Below are positions 1 to 5,034 of a DNA stretch of 5,159 bases, in pieces. The stretch's first letter is position 1; each line of letters starts with the position of its first letter. Where the stretch lies: the NCBI GenBank assembly GCA_029240775.1, contig JARDZQ010000203.1:1-5159 (forward strand). Direction: 5' to 3'. The translations under genes and the position numbers were made by a program. The stretch comes from Rubrobacteraceae bacterium. GTDB lineage: Bacteria > Actinomycetota > Rubrobacteria > Rubrobacterales > Rubrobacteraceae. The notes beneath the pieces were generated by a model that saw nothing but the letters and a program-made list of their open reading frames with translations, ran no database searches and was not told where the DNA came from.

Positions 1-998
1 AAGAGCATGGGCGAGGCGAGCATCCGGAGCACGCCGGCCAGCGGGTGCTCGATCTCTTGCAGCATGTCCGTGCTCGAGAGGTGCTCGTCGGCGAGCGCCT
101 CGGCGAGCGTGTTGACCGGCCCGCAGGGGACGCCGGCGGCCCGGACCCTCTCCACCCACTCGTCCGCCGTCCGTTCGGAGAGCTCTCGCTGCAGGATCTC
201 CACGAGCTCATCCCGGCTCGCTACCCGGTCCGGGTTCGTGGCGAAGCGTTCGTCAGCGGCCAGGTCCTCGCGGCCGATGGCCTCGCACAGCCTCCCGAAC
301 TGGGCGTCGTTGCCGACGGCGACGGCTATCTGCTTGTCCGAGGCGTCGAAGGTCTGGTAGGGGACTATCGTCGGGTGGCCGTTGCCCATGCGGCCCCTGT
401 CCTCACCAGAGACCAGGAACTCCTGACCTCGGTTGGCGAGCCAGCCGAGCGTGCTCTCGAAGAGTGGCACCTCGATGCGCACGCCTTCTCCCGTAGCGTC
501 GCGCCTGCGCAACGCCGCCAGGATCGCGGTCGTAGCGTACCCGGTTATCCCCATGATGCCGGCTCGAGCCTGGATCAGGAAGTCGTAACCTGGACGCTCC
601 TCGTCCTGCCCCGGCCCGAAGCCGGTGATGGAGCAGTAGATTAGATCGGGGTTGAGTTCCTTGAGAGCTTCGTAACCCAGCCCCAGCTTCTCCAGCGCGC
701 CGCGGCGCAGGTTCTCGATCACGACGTCCGCGTCCGCCGCGAGCCCCGTGATCTTTTCCAGACCTTCCGTGCTCTTGAGGTCCACCCCGATCGAGCGCTT
801 GTTCCGGTTTACGGAGAGAAAATAGGCTGACTCGCCGCCGGCGAAGGGTGGTCCCCAGTGGCGGGTGTCGTCGCCGCGCTCGGGGTGCTCGACCTTGATC
901 ACGTCCGCCCCCAGGTCCGCGAGCACCATCGTCGCGTACGGCCCGGCCAGTACCCGCGAGAGATCCAGGACCCTCACACCTTCGAGGGGCAGTTTCAC
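1..998 (-). CDS. Class III (CaiB/BaiF family) CoA-transferase, 3' end cut by window, internal in-frame deletion
   Basis: Family III CoA-transferases move CoA between a thioester donor and a free acid via an aspartyl-CoA anhydride; the closest recognisable style is the succinyl-CoA:glutarate/dicarboxylate type. The 332 visible residues start GVRVLDLSRVLAGP (7-20), then ADLGADVIKVE (27-37), NRNKRSIGVDL (64-74), VIENLRRGALEKLGLGYE (93-110), RPGYDF (135-140), GNGHPTIVPYQ (205-215), VGNDAQF (228-234) and GVPCGPVNT (289-297), all in family order. The last 50 or so residues lie beyond base 1. The GTG start gives the usual short N-terminus. It overlaps the cupin stop by 4 bp (GTGA), with no good ribosome binding site, so translation is probably coupled. 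Odd: ITG (151-153) runs directly into YATTAILAALRR (154-165). The family normally has about 20 residues between these, including the catalytic Asp. Reading frame, codon use and all other blocks are intact. Family assignment is firm; substrate and activity are uncertain. Confidence 0.93.
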   Translation of the reverse strand, partial: MKLPLEGVRVLDLSRVLAGPYATMVLADLGADVIKVEHPERGDDTRHWGPPFAGGESAYFLSVNRNKRSIGVDLKSTEGLEKITGLAADADVVIENLRRGALEKLGLGYEALKELNPDLIYCSITGFGPGQDEERPGYDFLIQARAGIMGITGYATTAILAALRRRDATGEGVRIEVPLFESTLGWLANRGQEFLVSGEDRGRMGNGHPTIVPYQTFDASDKQIAVAVGNDAQFGRLCEAIGREDLAADERFATNPDRVASRDELVEILQRELSERTADEWVERVRAAGVPCGPVNTLAEALADEHLSSTDMLQEIEHPLAGVLRMLASPML

Positions 999-1342
999 GC
1001 CCGCGCGTCCGGATGGTCGTCTATGAGGAAGAGCCGCGTCTGTCCGGAGGACAGGTTGCGGCCCCGGTGTGCCCCGGAGCCCAGAGTGGCCGGCGGGAGC
1101 AGGAACGCTTCTCCCTCGGAGGCTCGCAGCGGCTCGCGGCCATCGTCGAACTCGTACTCGATCTCCCCCTCTACGACGTAGCCGCGATGGCCCTCCTCGC
1201 ACCACTCCTCGCGCCGCGCGCCCTCGCCGTAACGGACTATCGCCCAGCGAGCCCCCTCCACCTCTGCCTCTCTGGCCTGGATGCCGGGCGTGTCTTCGTT
1301 CCACTCCATCTCGCCAAACGGTACGTTCTTCGCTTCGCTCAT
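995..1342 (-). CDS. Small single-domain cupin protein
   Basis: A 115-residue protein that is almost all one cupin beta-barrel. Motif 1 is seen as C48-x3-H52-x2-YV-x-EGE (residues 48-60) and motif 2 as G77-EAFLLPP followed by H92-x3-N96. H52, E58 and H92 are candidate metal ligands. The usual HxH pair is reduced to a single His, so metal binding is not assured. Function is unknown; such proteins may be small isomerases, dioxygenases or sensors of small acids. It is the first gene of a two-gene operon with the CoA-transferase, overlapping it by 4 bp, and is divergent from the acyl-CoA dehydrogenase. There is no Shine-Dalgarno sequence before the ATG. A TANNNT element ends 6 nt upstream, suggesting a leaderless message. 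Confident of the fold and the gene, not of the role. Confidence 0.88.
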   Translation of the reverse strand: MSEAKNVPFGEMEWNEDTPGIQAREAEVEGARWAIVRYGEGARREEWCEEGHRGYVVEGEIEYEFDDGREPLRASEGEAFLLPPATLGSGAHRGRNLSSGQTRLFLIDDHPDARA

Positions 1343-1348
1343 GCGCGC

Positions 1349-1354
1349 AGTTTA
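1349..1354 (-). promoter_or_regulatory. Putative -10 element (TAAACT) for a leaderless cupin transcript
   Basis: On the minus strand TAAACT fits TANNNT and ends exactly 6 nt before the cupin ATG. Transcription would then begin at or next to the A of ATG, as in leaderless actinobacterial genes. The overlapping TATAAA two bases upstream is an alternative hexamer. No clear -35 is seen in the GC-rich DNA upstream. Absence of a ribosome binding site supports the reading. Confidence 0.45.
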
Positions 1355-1379
1355 TAGAGTCCGCCGCGCGACCGCGCCC

Positions 1380-1406
1380 CCGGGTGTGAAAGCGATCAAC
1401 ACCCGG
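1380..1406. promoter_or_regulatory. Palindrome in divergent intergenic region (possible operator)
   Basis: CCGGGTGT (1380-1387) and ACACCCGG (1399-1405 plus G1406) are perfect inverted 8-mers separated by 11 nt. The element lies about 40 nt upstream of the cupin start and about 50 nt upstream of the acyl-CoA dehydrogenase start. That placement suits a dimeric regulator controlling both divergent units. There is no T-run after either arm and no gene end nearby, so a terminator is unlikely. No regulator gene is in the window, and binding is inference. Confidence 0.4.
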
Positions 1407-1441
1407 CCTCGTGTTTGTGTGAGAATGAAACCGCAGCGGAT

Positions 1442-1450
1442 AAGGAGAGG
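1442..1450 (+). promoter_or_regulatory. Ribosome binding site that sets the acyl-CoA dehydrogenase start
   Basis: AAGGAGAGG contains AGGAG with 6 nt to the ATG at 1454. This picks that ATG over the in-frame TTG at 1415, which has no such site and would add 13 residues not typical of the family. Confidence 0.85.
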
Positions 1451-1453
1451 CCC

Positions 1454-2677
1454 ATGACCACAGCGCAGACGAACCGCAGGCCCGACGGGGACGGGCGTCC
1501 CAAAGTCCGCCCGAGCCCGCACGACTTCCTGAACGTGGACGCCCACCTCTCCGACGAGGAGAGGGAGATCAGGGCGGGGGTCCGCTCATTCGTCGAGGAG
1601 AGAATCCAGCCCAACATCCGCGACTGGTTCGAGCGTGCCCACTTCCCGCGCGAGCTCGTGCCGGAGATGGGCTCAGTAGGCGTGCTCGGGATGCACCTGA
1701 AAGGCTACGGCTGCGCCGGCAAGAGCGCGGTGGCATACGGCCTCGCGTGCATGGAGCTCGAGGCCGGCGATTCGGGCTTGAGAACCTTCGTCTCCGTGCA
1801 GGGGTCCCTCGCCATGTCCGCGATCCACAAGTTCGGCTCCGAGGAGCAAAAAGAACGCTGGCTCCCGCCCATGGCCCGCGGCGAGAAGATCGGGTGCTTC
1901 GGTCTCACCGAGCCGACCGCCGGCTCCGACCCCGCGAGCATGAAGACGTTTGCGCGCAAGGACGGCTCGGACTGGGTCATAAACGGCGAGAAGCGCTGGA
2001 TCGGGATGGGGACCATCGCCGACGTCGCGGTCGTGTGGGCCAGGACCGACGAGGAGACCAATCCCGTCCGCGGCTTCCTGATCCCTACCGACACCCGAGG
2101 CTTCTCCGCGCGAGACATAACCGGCAAACTCTCCATGCGCGCCTCGGTGCAGTGCGACCTCTCCTTCGAGGACATCCGGCTCCCCGTCGACGCCATGCTC
2201 CCCGGCGCCGAGGGCCTGAAAGGGCCGTTCGCGTGCCTCAACGAGGCGCGCTACGGCATAATCTGGGGCTCGATGGGGGCGGCGAGGAGCTGCTTCGAGT
2301 GCGCCCTCGAGTACGCCAGAGATCGCGAGCAGTTCGGCAAGCCGGTGGCCGCCTTCCAGCTCACCCAGGAGAAGCTCGTGGAGATGATGCTCGAGATAGA
2401 GAAGGGCACGCTCCTCGCCCTCCACCTCGGGCGCATGAAAGACGAAGGGACCTTGAGACCCGAGCAGATCTCCTTCGGCAAGCTCAACAACGTCCGCGAG
2501 GCTATAGAGATAGCCCGCGAGGCACGCACCATCCTCGGCGGCAACGGCGTGACGCTCGACTACCCTGTCATGCGCCACGCGAACAACCTCGAGAGCGTGA
2601 GGACCTACGAGGGCACGGATGAGGTGCACACCCTGATCCTCGGCAACGCCATAACCGGTATACCCGCCTTCCGCTAG
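1454..2677 (+). CDS. Acyl-CoA dehydrogenase, glutaryl-CoA dehydrogenase-like
   Basis: A 407-residue FAD flavoenzyme of normal family length. Glutaryl-CoA dehydrogenase oxidises and decarboxylates glutaryl-CoA to crotonyl-CoA in the cytoplasm, passing electrons to ETF. The acyl-CoA dehydrogenase signature GLTEPTAGSDPAS is at 150-162, the second signature RDREQFGKP at 289-297 and LGGNG at 361-365. The catalytic base is E386 in TYEGT (384-388), next to Y385. E103 and R110 in ELEAGDSGLRT align with human Glu87 and Arg94 (mature numbering), the latter binding the substrate's free carboxylate. GPFACLNEARYGI (257-269), HANNLESVRTYEGT and LGNAITGI are also typical of the glutaryl group. One difference is RWIG (181-184), where human and proteobacterial enzymes have WIT, so the Thr170 position is Gly184. 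It is divergent from the cupin/CoA-transferase pair. Family membership is near certain; glutaryl-CoA is a likely but unproven substrate. Confidence 0.94.
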   Translation: MTTAQTNRRPDGDGRPKVRPSPHDFLNVDAHLSDEEREIRAGVRSFVEERIQPNIRDWFERAHFPRELVPEMGSVGVLGMHLKGYGCAGKSAVAYGLACMELEAGDSGLRTFVSVQGSLAMSAIHKFGSEEQKERWLPPMARGEKIGCFGLTEPTAGSDPASMKTFARKDGSDWVINGEKRWIGMGTIADVAVVWARTDEETNPVRGFLIPTDTRGFSARDITGKLSMRASVQCDLSFEDIRLPVDAMLPGAEGLKGPFACLNEARYGIIWGSMGAARSCFECALEYARDREQFGKPVAAFQLTQEKLVEMMLEIEKGTLLALHLGRMKDEGTLRPEQISFGKLNNVREAIEIAREARTILGGNGVTLDYPVMRHANNLESVRTYEGTDEVHTLILGNAITGIPAFR

Positions 2678-2682
2678 AGCGA

Positions 2683-2704
2683 GTTGCAGAGGTCCCTCCG
2701 CAAC
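2683..2704 (+). terminator. Weak hairpin after the acyl-CoA dehydrogenase
   Basis: Starting 5 nt after the stop codon, GTTGC pairs with GCAAC. Inside this, after one A-C mismatch, GAG pairs with CTC around a GTCC loop. Only a short TTT follows, at 2711-2713, so it is at best a modest intrinsic terminator. Confidence 0.35.
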
Positions 2705-2712
2705 CCGCGCTT

Positions 2713-2756
2713 TCAGCTATCAGCATTCAGCTTAGGGACAAAAAGCTCATAGCTGA
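2713..2756. repeat. AT-rich heptamer repeat cluster (TCAGCWW) with inverted half
   Basis: Three tandem heptamers, TCAGCTA, TCAGCAT and TCAGCTT, occupy 2713-2733. After a 10-nt spacer the reverse complement continues as AAGCTCA and TAGCTGA (2743-2756). TCAGCTAT (2713-2720) pairs with ATAGCTGA (2749-2756), so the whole can fold as a hairpin. Base composition is clearly lower in GC than the genes around it. It resembles the short tandem heptamer repeats scattered between genes in several bacterial groups. A related inverted copy lies at 4041-4058. Confidence 0.6.
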
Positions 2757-2762
2757 CCGCTT

Positions 2763-2768
2763 TAATAT
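2763..2768 (+). promoter_or_regulatory. Putative -10 element (TAATAT) for the MFS gene
   Basis: TAATAT fits TANNNT. It abuts the GTG at 2769 and lies exactly 6 nt before the in-frame GTG at 2775. The latter spacing equals that of the cupin gene, so translation may start leaderless at 2775. No convincing -35 and no Shine-Dalgarno sequence were found. Confidence 0.4.
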
Positions 2769-4025
2769 GTGCCGGTGAGCAGCGAGCCACGCACCGACGC
2801 CGACCCGGGTCACGAGGCATTCGCCCCGGCTCGCTTCGAGCGCACGCCTTCGACCTGGCTGGCCTACCTCCTGGTCGGGTACTTCATGTACGTGCAGGCG
2901 TCGCTCGGCCCGATCCTGCCGTTCTTGCGCGAGGACCTCTCTCTCGGCTACGGCGCGGCGGGGCTACACTTCGGCGCCTTCGCGCTGGGCGTGCTGTTCA
3001 CGGGATTGCTCGGCGACCGCCCGGCGCGGCTTCTGGGGAGACGCACGACGCTGTGGGGCGGCGCCGCGGGGATGGCGGCCGGGGCGGGGGCACTGGCCGC
3101 CGCGAACAGCGCCGCGGCGAGCCTCTCGGCCACCTTGATCACGGGCTTCTGCGCGAGCCTTCTCCTTATGAGCGCCCAGGCGGCCCTCTCCGACCTGCAC
3201 GGTGAGTGGCGGGCCGCGGCCATCTCCGAAGCGAACGTGGTGGCCGGGGCCGCTGCGATACTGGCCCCGCTGGTGGTCGGGGCCTTCTCGCGCACCGAGT
3301 TCCCCGGCTGGCGCGGCGCGCTGCTCTTCGCCACGCTCCTCCTGGTGGCGATCTCCGTCTTCCTGGGACGAGCACCGGTCCCGGGCGCGAAGCCCGCGTT
3401 GGCCCGCCGGGAGGACGACGGGGGCGCCCGCGTCCTTCCGGCCATCTTCTGGGGGTGGTGCGCCGTGCTGTTCTTCTGCACGGCGGTCGAGTGGAGCGTG
3501 GCCTACTGGGGGACGTCCTTCCTTGAGGAAGAGGCCGGCCTAAAAGCCGCCGACGCCGCAACGCTCATGGGCGCCTACTTCGTAGCCCTCCTCCTGGGAC
3601 GTATCCTCGGCAGCCGCCTGACCCGCAGGGTGCGCCCCGGGAGGCTGCTCGTGGCGGCGATCGCCCTCTCGGCTGCGGGCTTTCTCCCGTTCTGGCTCGC
3701 GCCTGTGGTCTTGCTCCCCGCCGGCGCAGCGGTCGCGAGCGTGGCGGGCCTCTTTGTCGCGGGTCTGGGGATAGGCAACCTCTACCCTCTGGGCGCCTCT
3801 CTCGCGACCGGCGCAGCGTCCCGGGTAGTGGACCTCGCAACCTCCCGCATCGCGCTCACCGTCGGCTGCGCGACCCTCCTCATACCCCCAACCCTCGGCA
3901 TCTCCGCCGACCACCTCGGTATCGGCAACGCCTACGCCATCGTAGCCGCGCTCCTCCTCGCAGCCCTCGCGCTGACCGTGACGGTCGACCGCTCCGCCCA
4001 GAGACACGAAAAGGGCGGGGACTGA
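2769..4025 (+). CDS. Major facilitator superfamily transporter, 12 TM
   Basis: A 418-residue membrane protein from the first GTG, or 416 from the in-frame GTG at 2775, which a leaderless start would favour. About 28 hydrophilic residues precede twelve hydrophobic stretches near 30-52, 62-82, 95-115, 119-140, 148-172, 182-200, 222-246, 264-282, 291-309, 311-335, 355-378 and 385-405. MFS motif A is seen between TM2 and TM3 as GDRPARLLGRR (82-92). A weaker repeat, GRILGSRLTRRVRPGR (277-292), follows TM8. The charged central loop is at 201-221, and the tail is short and charged. Overall it looks like a secondary transporter in the inner membrane. Substrate cannot be read from the sequence; an organic acid is possible given the neighbours. 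It is in the same direction as the acyl-CoA dehydrogenase but 91 bp away with its own putative promoter, and convergent with the SDR. Its stop codon lies in the loop of a terminator hairpin. Confidence 0.9.
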   Translation: MPVSSEPRTDADPGHEAFAPARFERTPSTWLAYLLVGYFMYVQASLGPILPFLREDLSLGYGAAGLHFGAFALGVLFTGLLGDRPARLLGRRTTLWGGAAGMAAGAGALAAANSAAASLSATLITGFCASLLLMSAQAALSDLHGEWRAAAISEANVVAGAAAILAPLVVGAFSRTEFPGWRGALLFATLLLVAISVFLGRAPVPGAKPALARREDDGGARVLPAIFWGWCAVLFFCTAVEWSVAYWGTSFLEEEAGLKAADAATLMGAYFVALLLGRILGSRLTRRVRPGRLLVAAIALSAAGFLPFWLAPVVLLPAGAAVASVAGLFVAGLGIGNLYPLGASLATGAASRVVDLATSRIALTVGCATLLIPPTLGISADHLGIGNAYAIVAALLLAALALTVTVDRSAQRHEKGGD

Positions 4026-4035
4026 CTCCCCGCCC
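4013..4035 (-). terminator. Intrinsic terminator between convergent genes
   Basis: GGGCGGGGA (4013-4021) pairs perfectly with TCCCCGCCC (4027-4035), giving a 9-bp stem with loop CTGAC. On the minus strand the stem is followed by TTTT (4012-4009), so it best terminates the SDR transcript. On the plus strand no T-run follows, but the stem may still slow or protect the MFS message. The MFS stop codon TGA (4023-4025) sits in the loop and top of the stem. Confidence 0.75.
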
Positions 4036-4040
4036 AAAGT

Positions 4041-4058
4041 AGCTGAATGCTGAGAGCT
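4041..4058. repeat. Inverted copy of the heptamer repeat
   Basis: Read on the minus strand, these 18 bases match 2715-2732 at 17 of 18 positions: AGCT, then C in place of A, then TCAGCATTCAGCT. The copy ends one base before the SDR stop codon (4059-4061) and so lies in the SDR 3' untranslated region. The two copies flank the MFS gene in opposite orientation. Confidence 0.6.
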
Positions 4059-4826
4059 TTAAATCACCGAGCTCGGCGGGCCGCCAGCGACGTAGATCGT
4101 CTCACCGCTGATGTAGGAGGCGTCGTCGGAGACGAGGAAGGCGACGACGTTGGCGATGTCCTCAACCCGCCCGAAGCGCTTGAGCGGGATGTTCTTGGCG
4201 AACCGCTCCTTCATGTCCTCCATGCTCATGCCCGCGCGCTCCGCGGCCTCCTTGGTCATCTCCGTCTCGATCCAACCCGGCGCAACCGCGTTGACGTTGA
4301 TGTTGAACCGCCCGAGCTCGAGCGCCAGCGTCCTCGCCAGCGCCTGCAAACCCGCCTTGGCAGACGAGTAGTTGGCCTGGCCGCGGTTCCCCAAAGCCAC
4401 GATGGAGCTCGTCATCACGATCTTGCCGTACCCCTGCTCCACCATGTACTTCTGCGCCGCCTTGGAACACAGGAAGCTGCCCTTCAAATGAACGTCCAAC
4501 ACCGTGTCCCAGTCGTCCTCGCTCATCTTGAAGGTGAGGTTGTCCCGCAAGACCCCGGCGTTGTTTATCAGGATGTCGATCCGCCCGAAACGGTTGGCGA
4601 TCTCTTCAAATGCAGCTTCGACCTGCTGCGCACTCGATACGTCGCACGCGACCGCGAGCGCCTCCGCCCCTGCCGCCTCGACCGCCTCTACCGTCTCCTC
4701 GGCAGCCTCCGCAGAGAGGTCCACCACCGCGACGTTCGCCCCCTCCTGAGCTAGCCGGATCGCTTCCGCAGCTCCGATGCCCCGCGCCGCGCCCGTCACC
4801 ACCGCCACCCGTCCGCTGAGTCTCAC
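4059..4826 (-). CDS. Short-chain dehydrogenase/reductase (FabG-like, NAD-type)
   Basis: A 255-residue classical SDR, the standard length, with a Rossmann fold and probably a cytoplasmic tetramer. The cofactor glycine motif TGAARGIG is at 11-18. D36 at the end of beta-2 favours NAD(H) over NADP(H). D62 follows in CDV, NNAG is at 88-91, catalytic S140, Y153 and K157 lie in YSSAK, and the PG motif is VAPGWIETEM (181-190). The site usually holding the fourth tetrad residue, Asn, is H113 (DVHLKGSF), as I recall in some hydroxyacyl-CoA dehydrogenases. The likely reaction is oxidation of a hydroxyacyl-CoA or other secondary alcohol, or the reverse ketoreduction; the exact substrate is unknown. The GTG start has GGAAGGTGG at 4831-4839 just upstream and gives a standard N-terminus (RLSGRVAVVTG). 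The in-frame TTG at 4901 would add 25 atypical residues. It is convergent with the MFS gene, whose stop is 33 bp away. Confidence 0.93.
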   Translation of the reverse strand: MRLSGRVAVVTGAARGIGAAEAIRLAQEGANVAVVDLSAEAAEETVEAVEAAGAEALAVACDVSSAQQVEAAFEEIANRFGRIDILINNAGVLRDNLTFKMSEDDWDTVLDVHLKGSFLCSKAAQKYMVEQGYGKIVMTSSIVALGNRGQANYSSAKAGLQALARTLALELGRFNINVNAVAPGWIETEMTKEAAERAGMSMEDMKERFAKNIPLKRFGRVEDIANVVAFLVSDDASYISGETIYVAGGPPSSVI

Positions 4827-4830
4827 AAAG

Positions 4831-4839
4831 CCACCTTCC
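4831..4839 (-). promoter_or_regulatory. Ribosome binding site that sets the SDR start
   Basis: On the minus strand GGAAGGTGG ends 4 nt before the GTG at 4826, with AAGG about 7 nt away. It supports that GTG over upstream in-frame starts. Confidence 0.7.
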
Positions 4840-4901
4840 CTAGCCGCCGAACATTGCAGCTCCACGTCGCATGAGTGGTGGAGTTTGTTACATGCGCGCA
4901 A

Positions 4902-4930
4902 ATTGTATACGAGACGAATTTATGTGTCCA
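4902..4930 (-). promoter_or_regulatory. Putative sigma-70-type promoter P1 of the SDR
   Basis: On the minus strand TGGACA (4930-4925) and TACAAT (4907-4902) each match consensus at 5 of 6 positions and are 17 bp apart, the ideal spacing. Transcription would start near 4895, giving a 5' leader of about 70 nt before the SDR GTG. Confidence 0.65.
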
Positions 4931-4994
4931 GCGTAGATATAATCATACTGCCCATATGTGTAACACGCAGGGTTAGGTCAGTCCTGCTTCCGGG

Positions 4995-5025
4995 ATTGTA
5001 TACGGTTGCGGTGTGCTGTGTTCAA
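4995..5025 (-). promoter_or_regulatory. Putative second promoter P2 of the SDR
   Basis: On the minus strand TTGAAC (5025-5020) is followed after 17 bp by TATACA (5002-4997), overlapping TACAAT (5000-4995). The -10 lies in the same 10-mer (CGTATACAAT) as that of P1, 93 bp upstream of it. It is weaker than P1 by match to consensus. Confidence 0.4.
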
Positions 5026-5034
5026 CTGACAGGG

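Noticed and set aside
45..644. Plus-strand open frame of 199 codons opposite the CoA-transferase
   Set aside because: The minus strand encodes a clear CaiB/BaiF protein here; the plus-strand product has no family features.
1415..1453. Earlier TTG start for the acyl-CoA dehydrogenase
   Set aside because: The ATG at 1454 has a strong AGGAG at ideal spacing; the extension has no site and no family counterpart.
1747..2622. Open frame of 291 codons on the plus strand in another phase of the dehydrogenase
   Set aside because: Arg/Pro-rich translation typical of a frame-shifted shadow in high-GC DNA.
1673..2629. Long open frame (318 codons) antisense to the acyl-CoA dehydrogenase
   Set aside because: It is a GC-rich shadow of the real gene, with no recognisable domain and low-complexity composition.
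4047..4754. Plus-strand open frame of 235 codons opposite the SDR
   Set aside because: It mirrors SDR codons and its product matches no known fold; all SDR motifs are on the minus strand.
4827..4901. Earlier TTG start for the SDR
   Set aside because: The first 25 residues are atypical for SDRs, and the GTG at 4826 has GGAAGGTGG upstream and gives the normal N-terminus.
4938..4943. Perfect TATAAT on the plus strand
   Set aside because: No -35 at suitable spacing, and it would read antisense into the second SDR; likely chance in AT-rich DNA.
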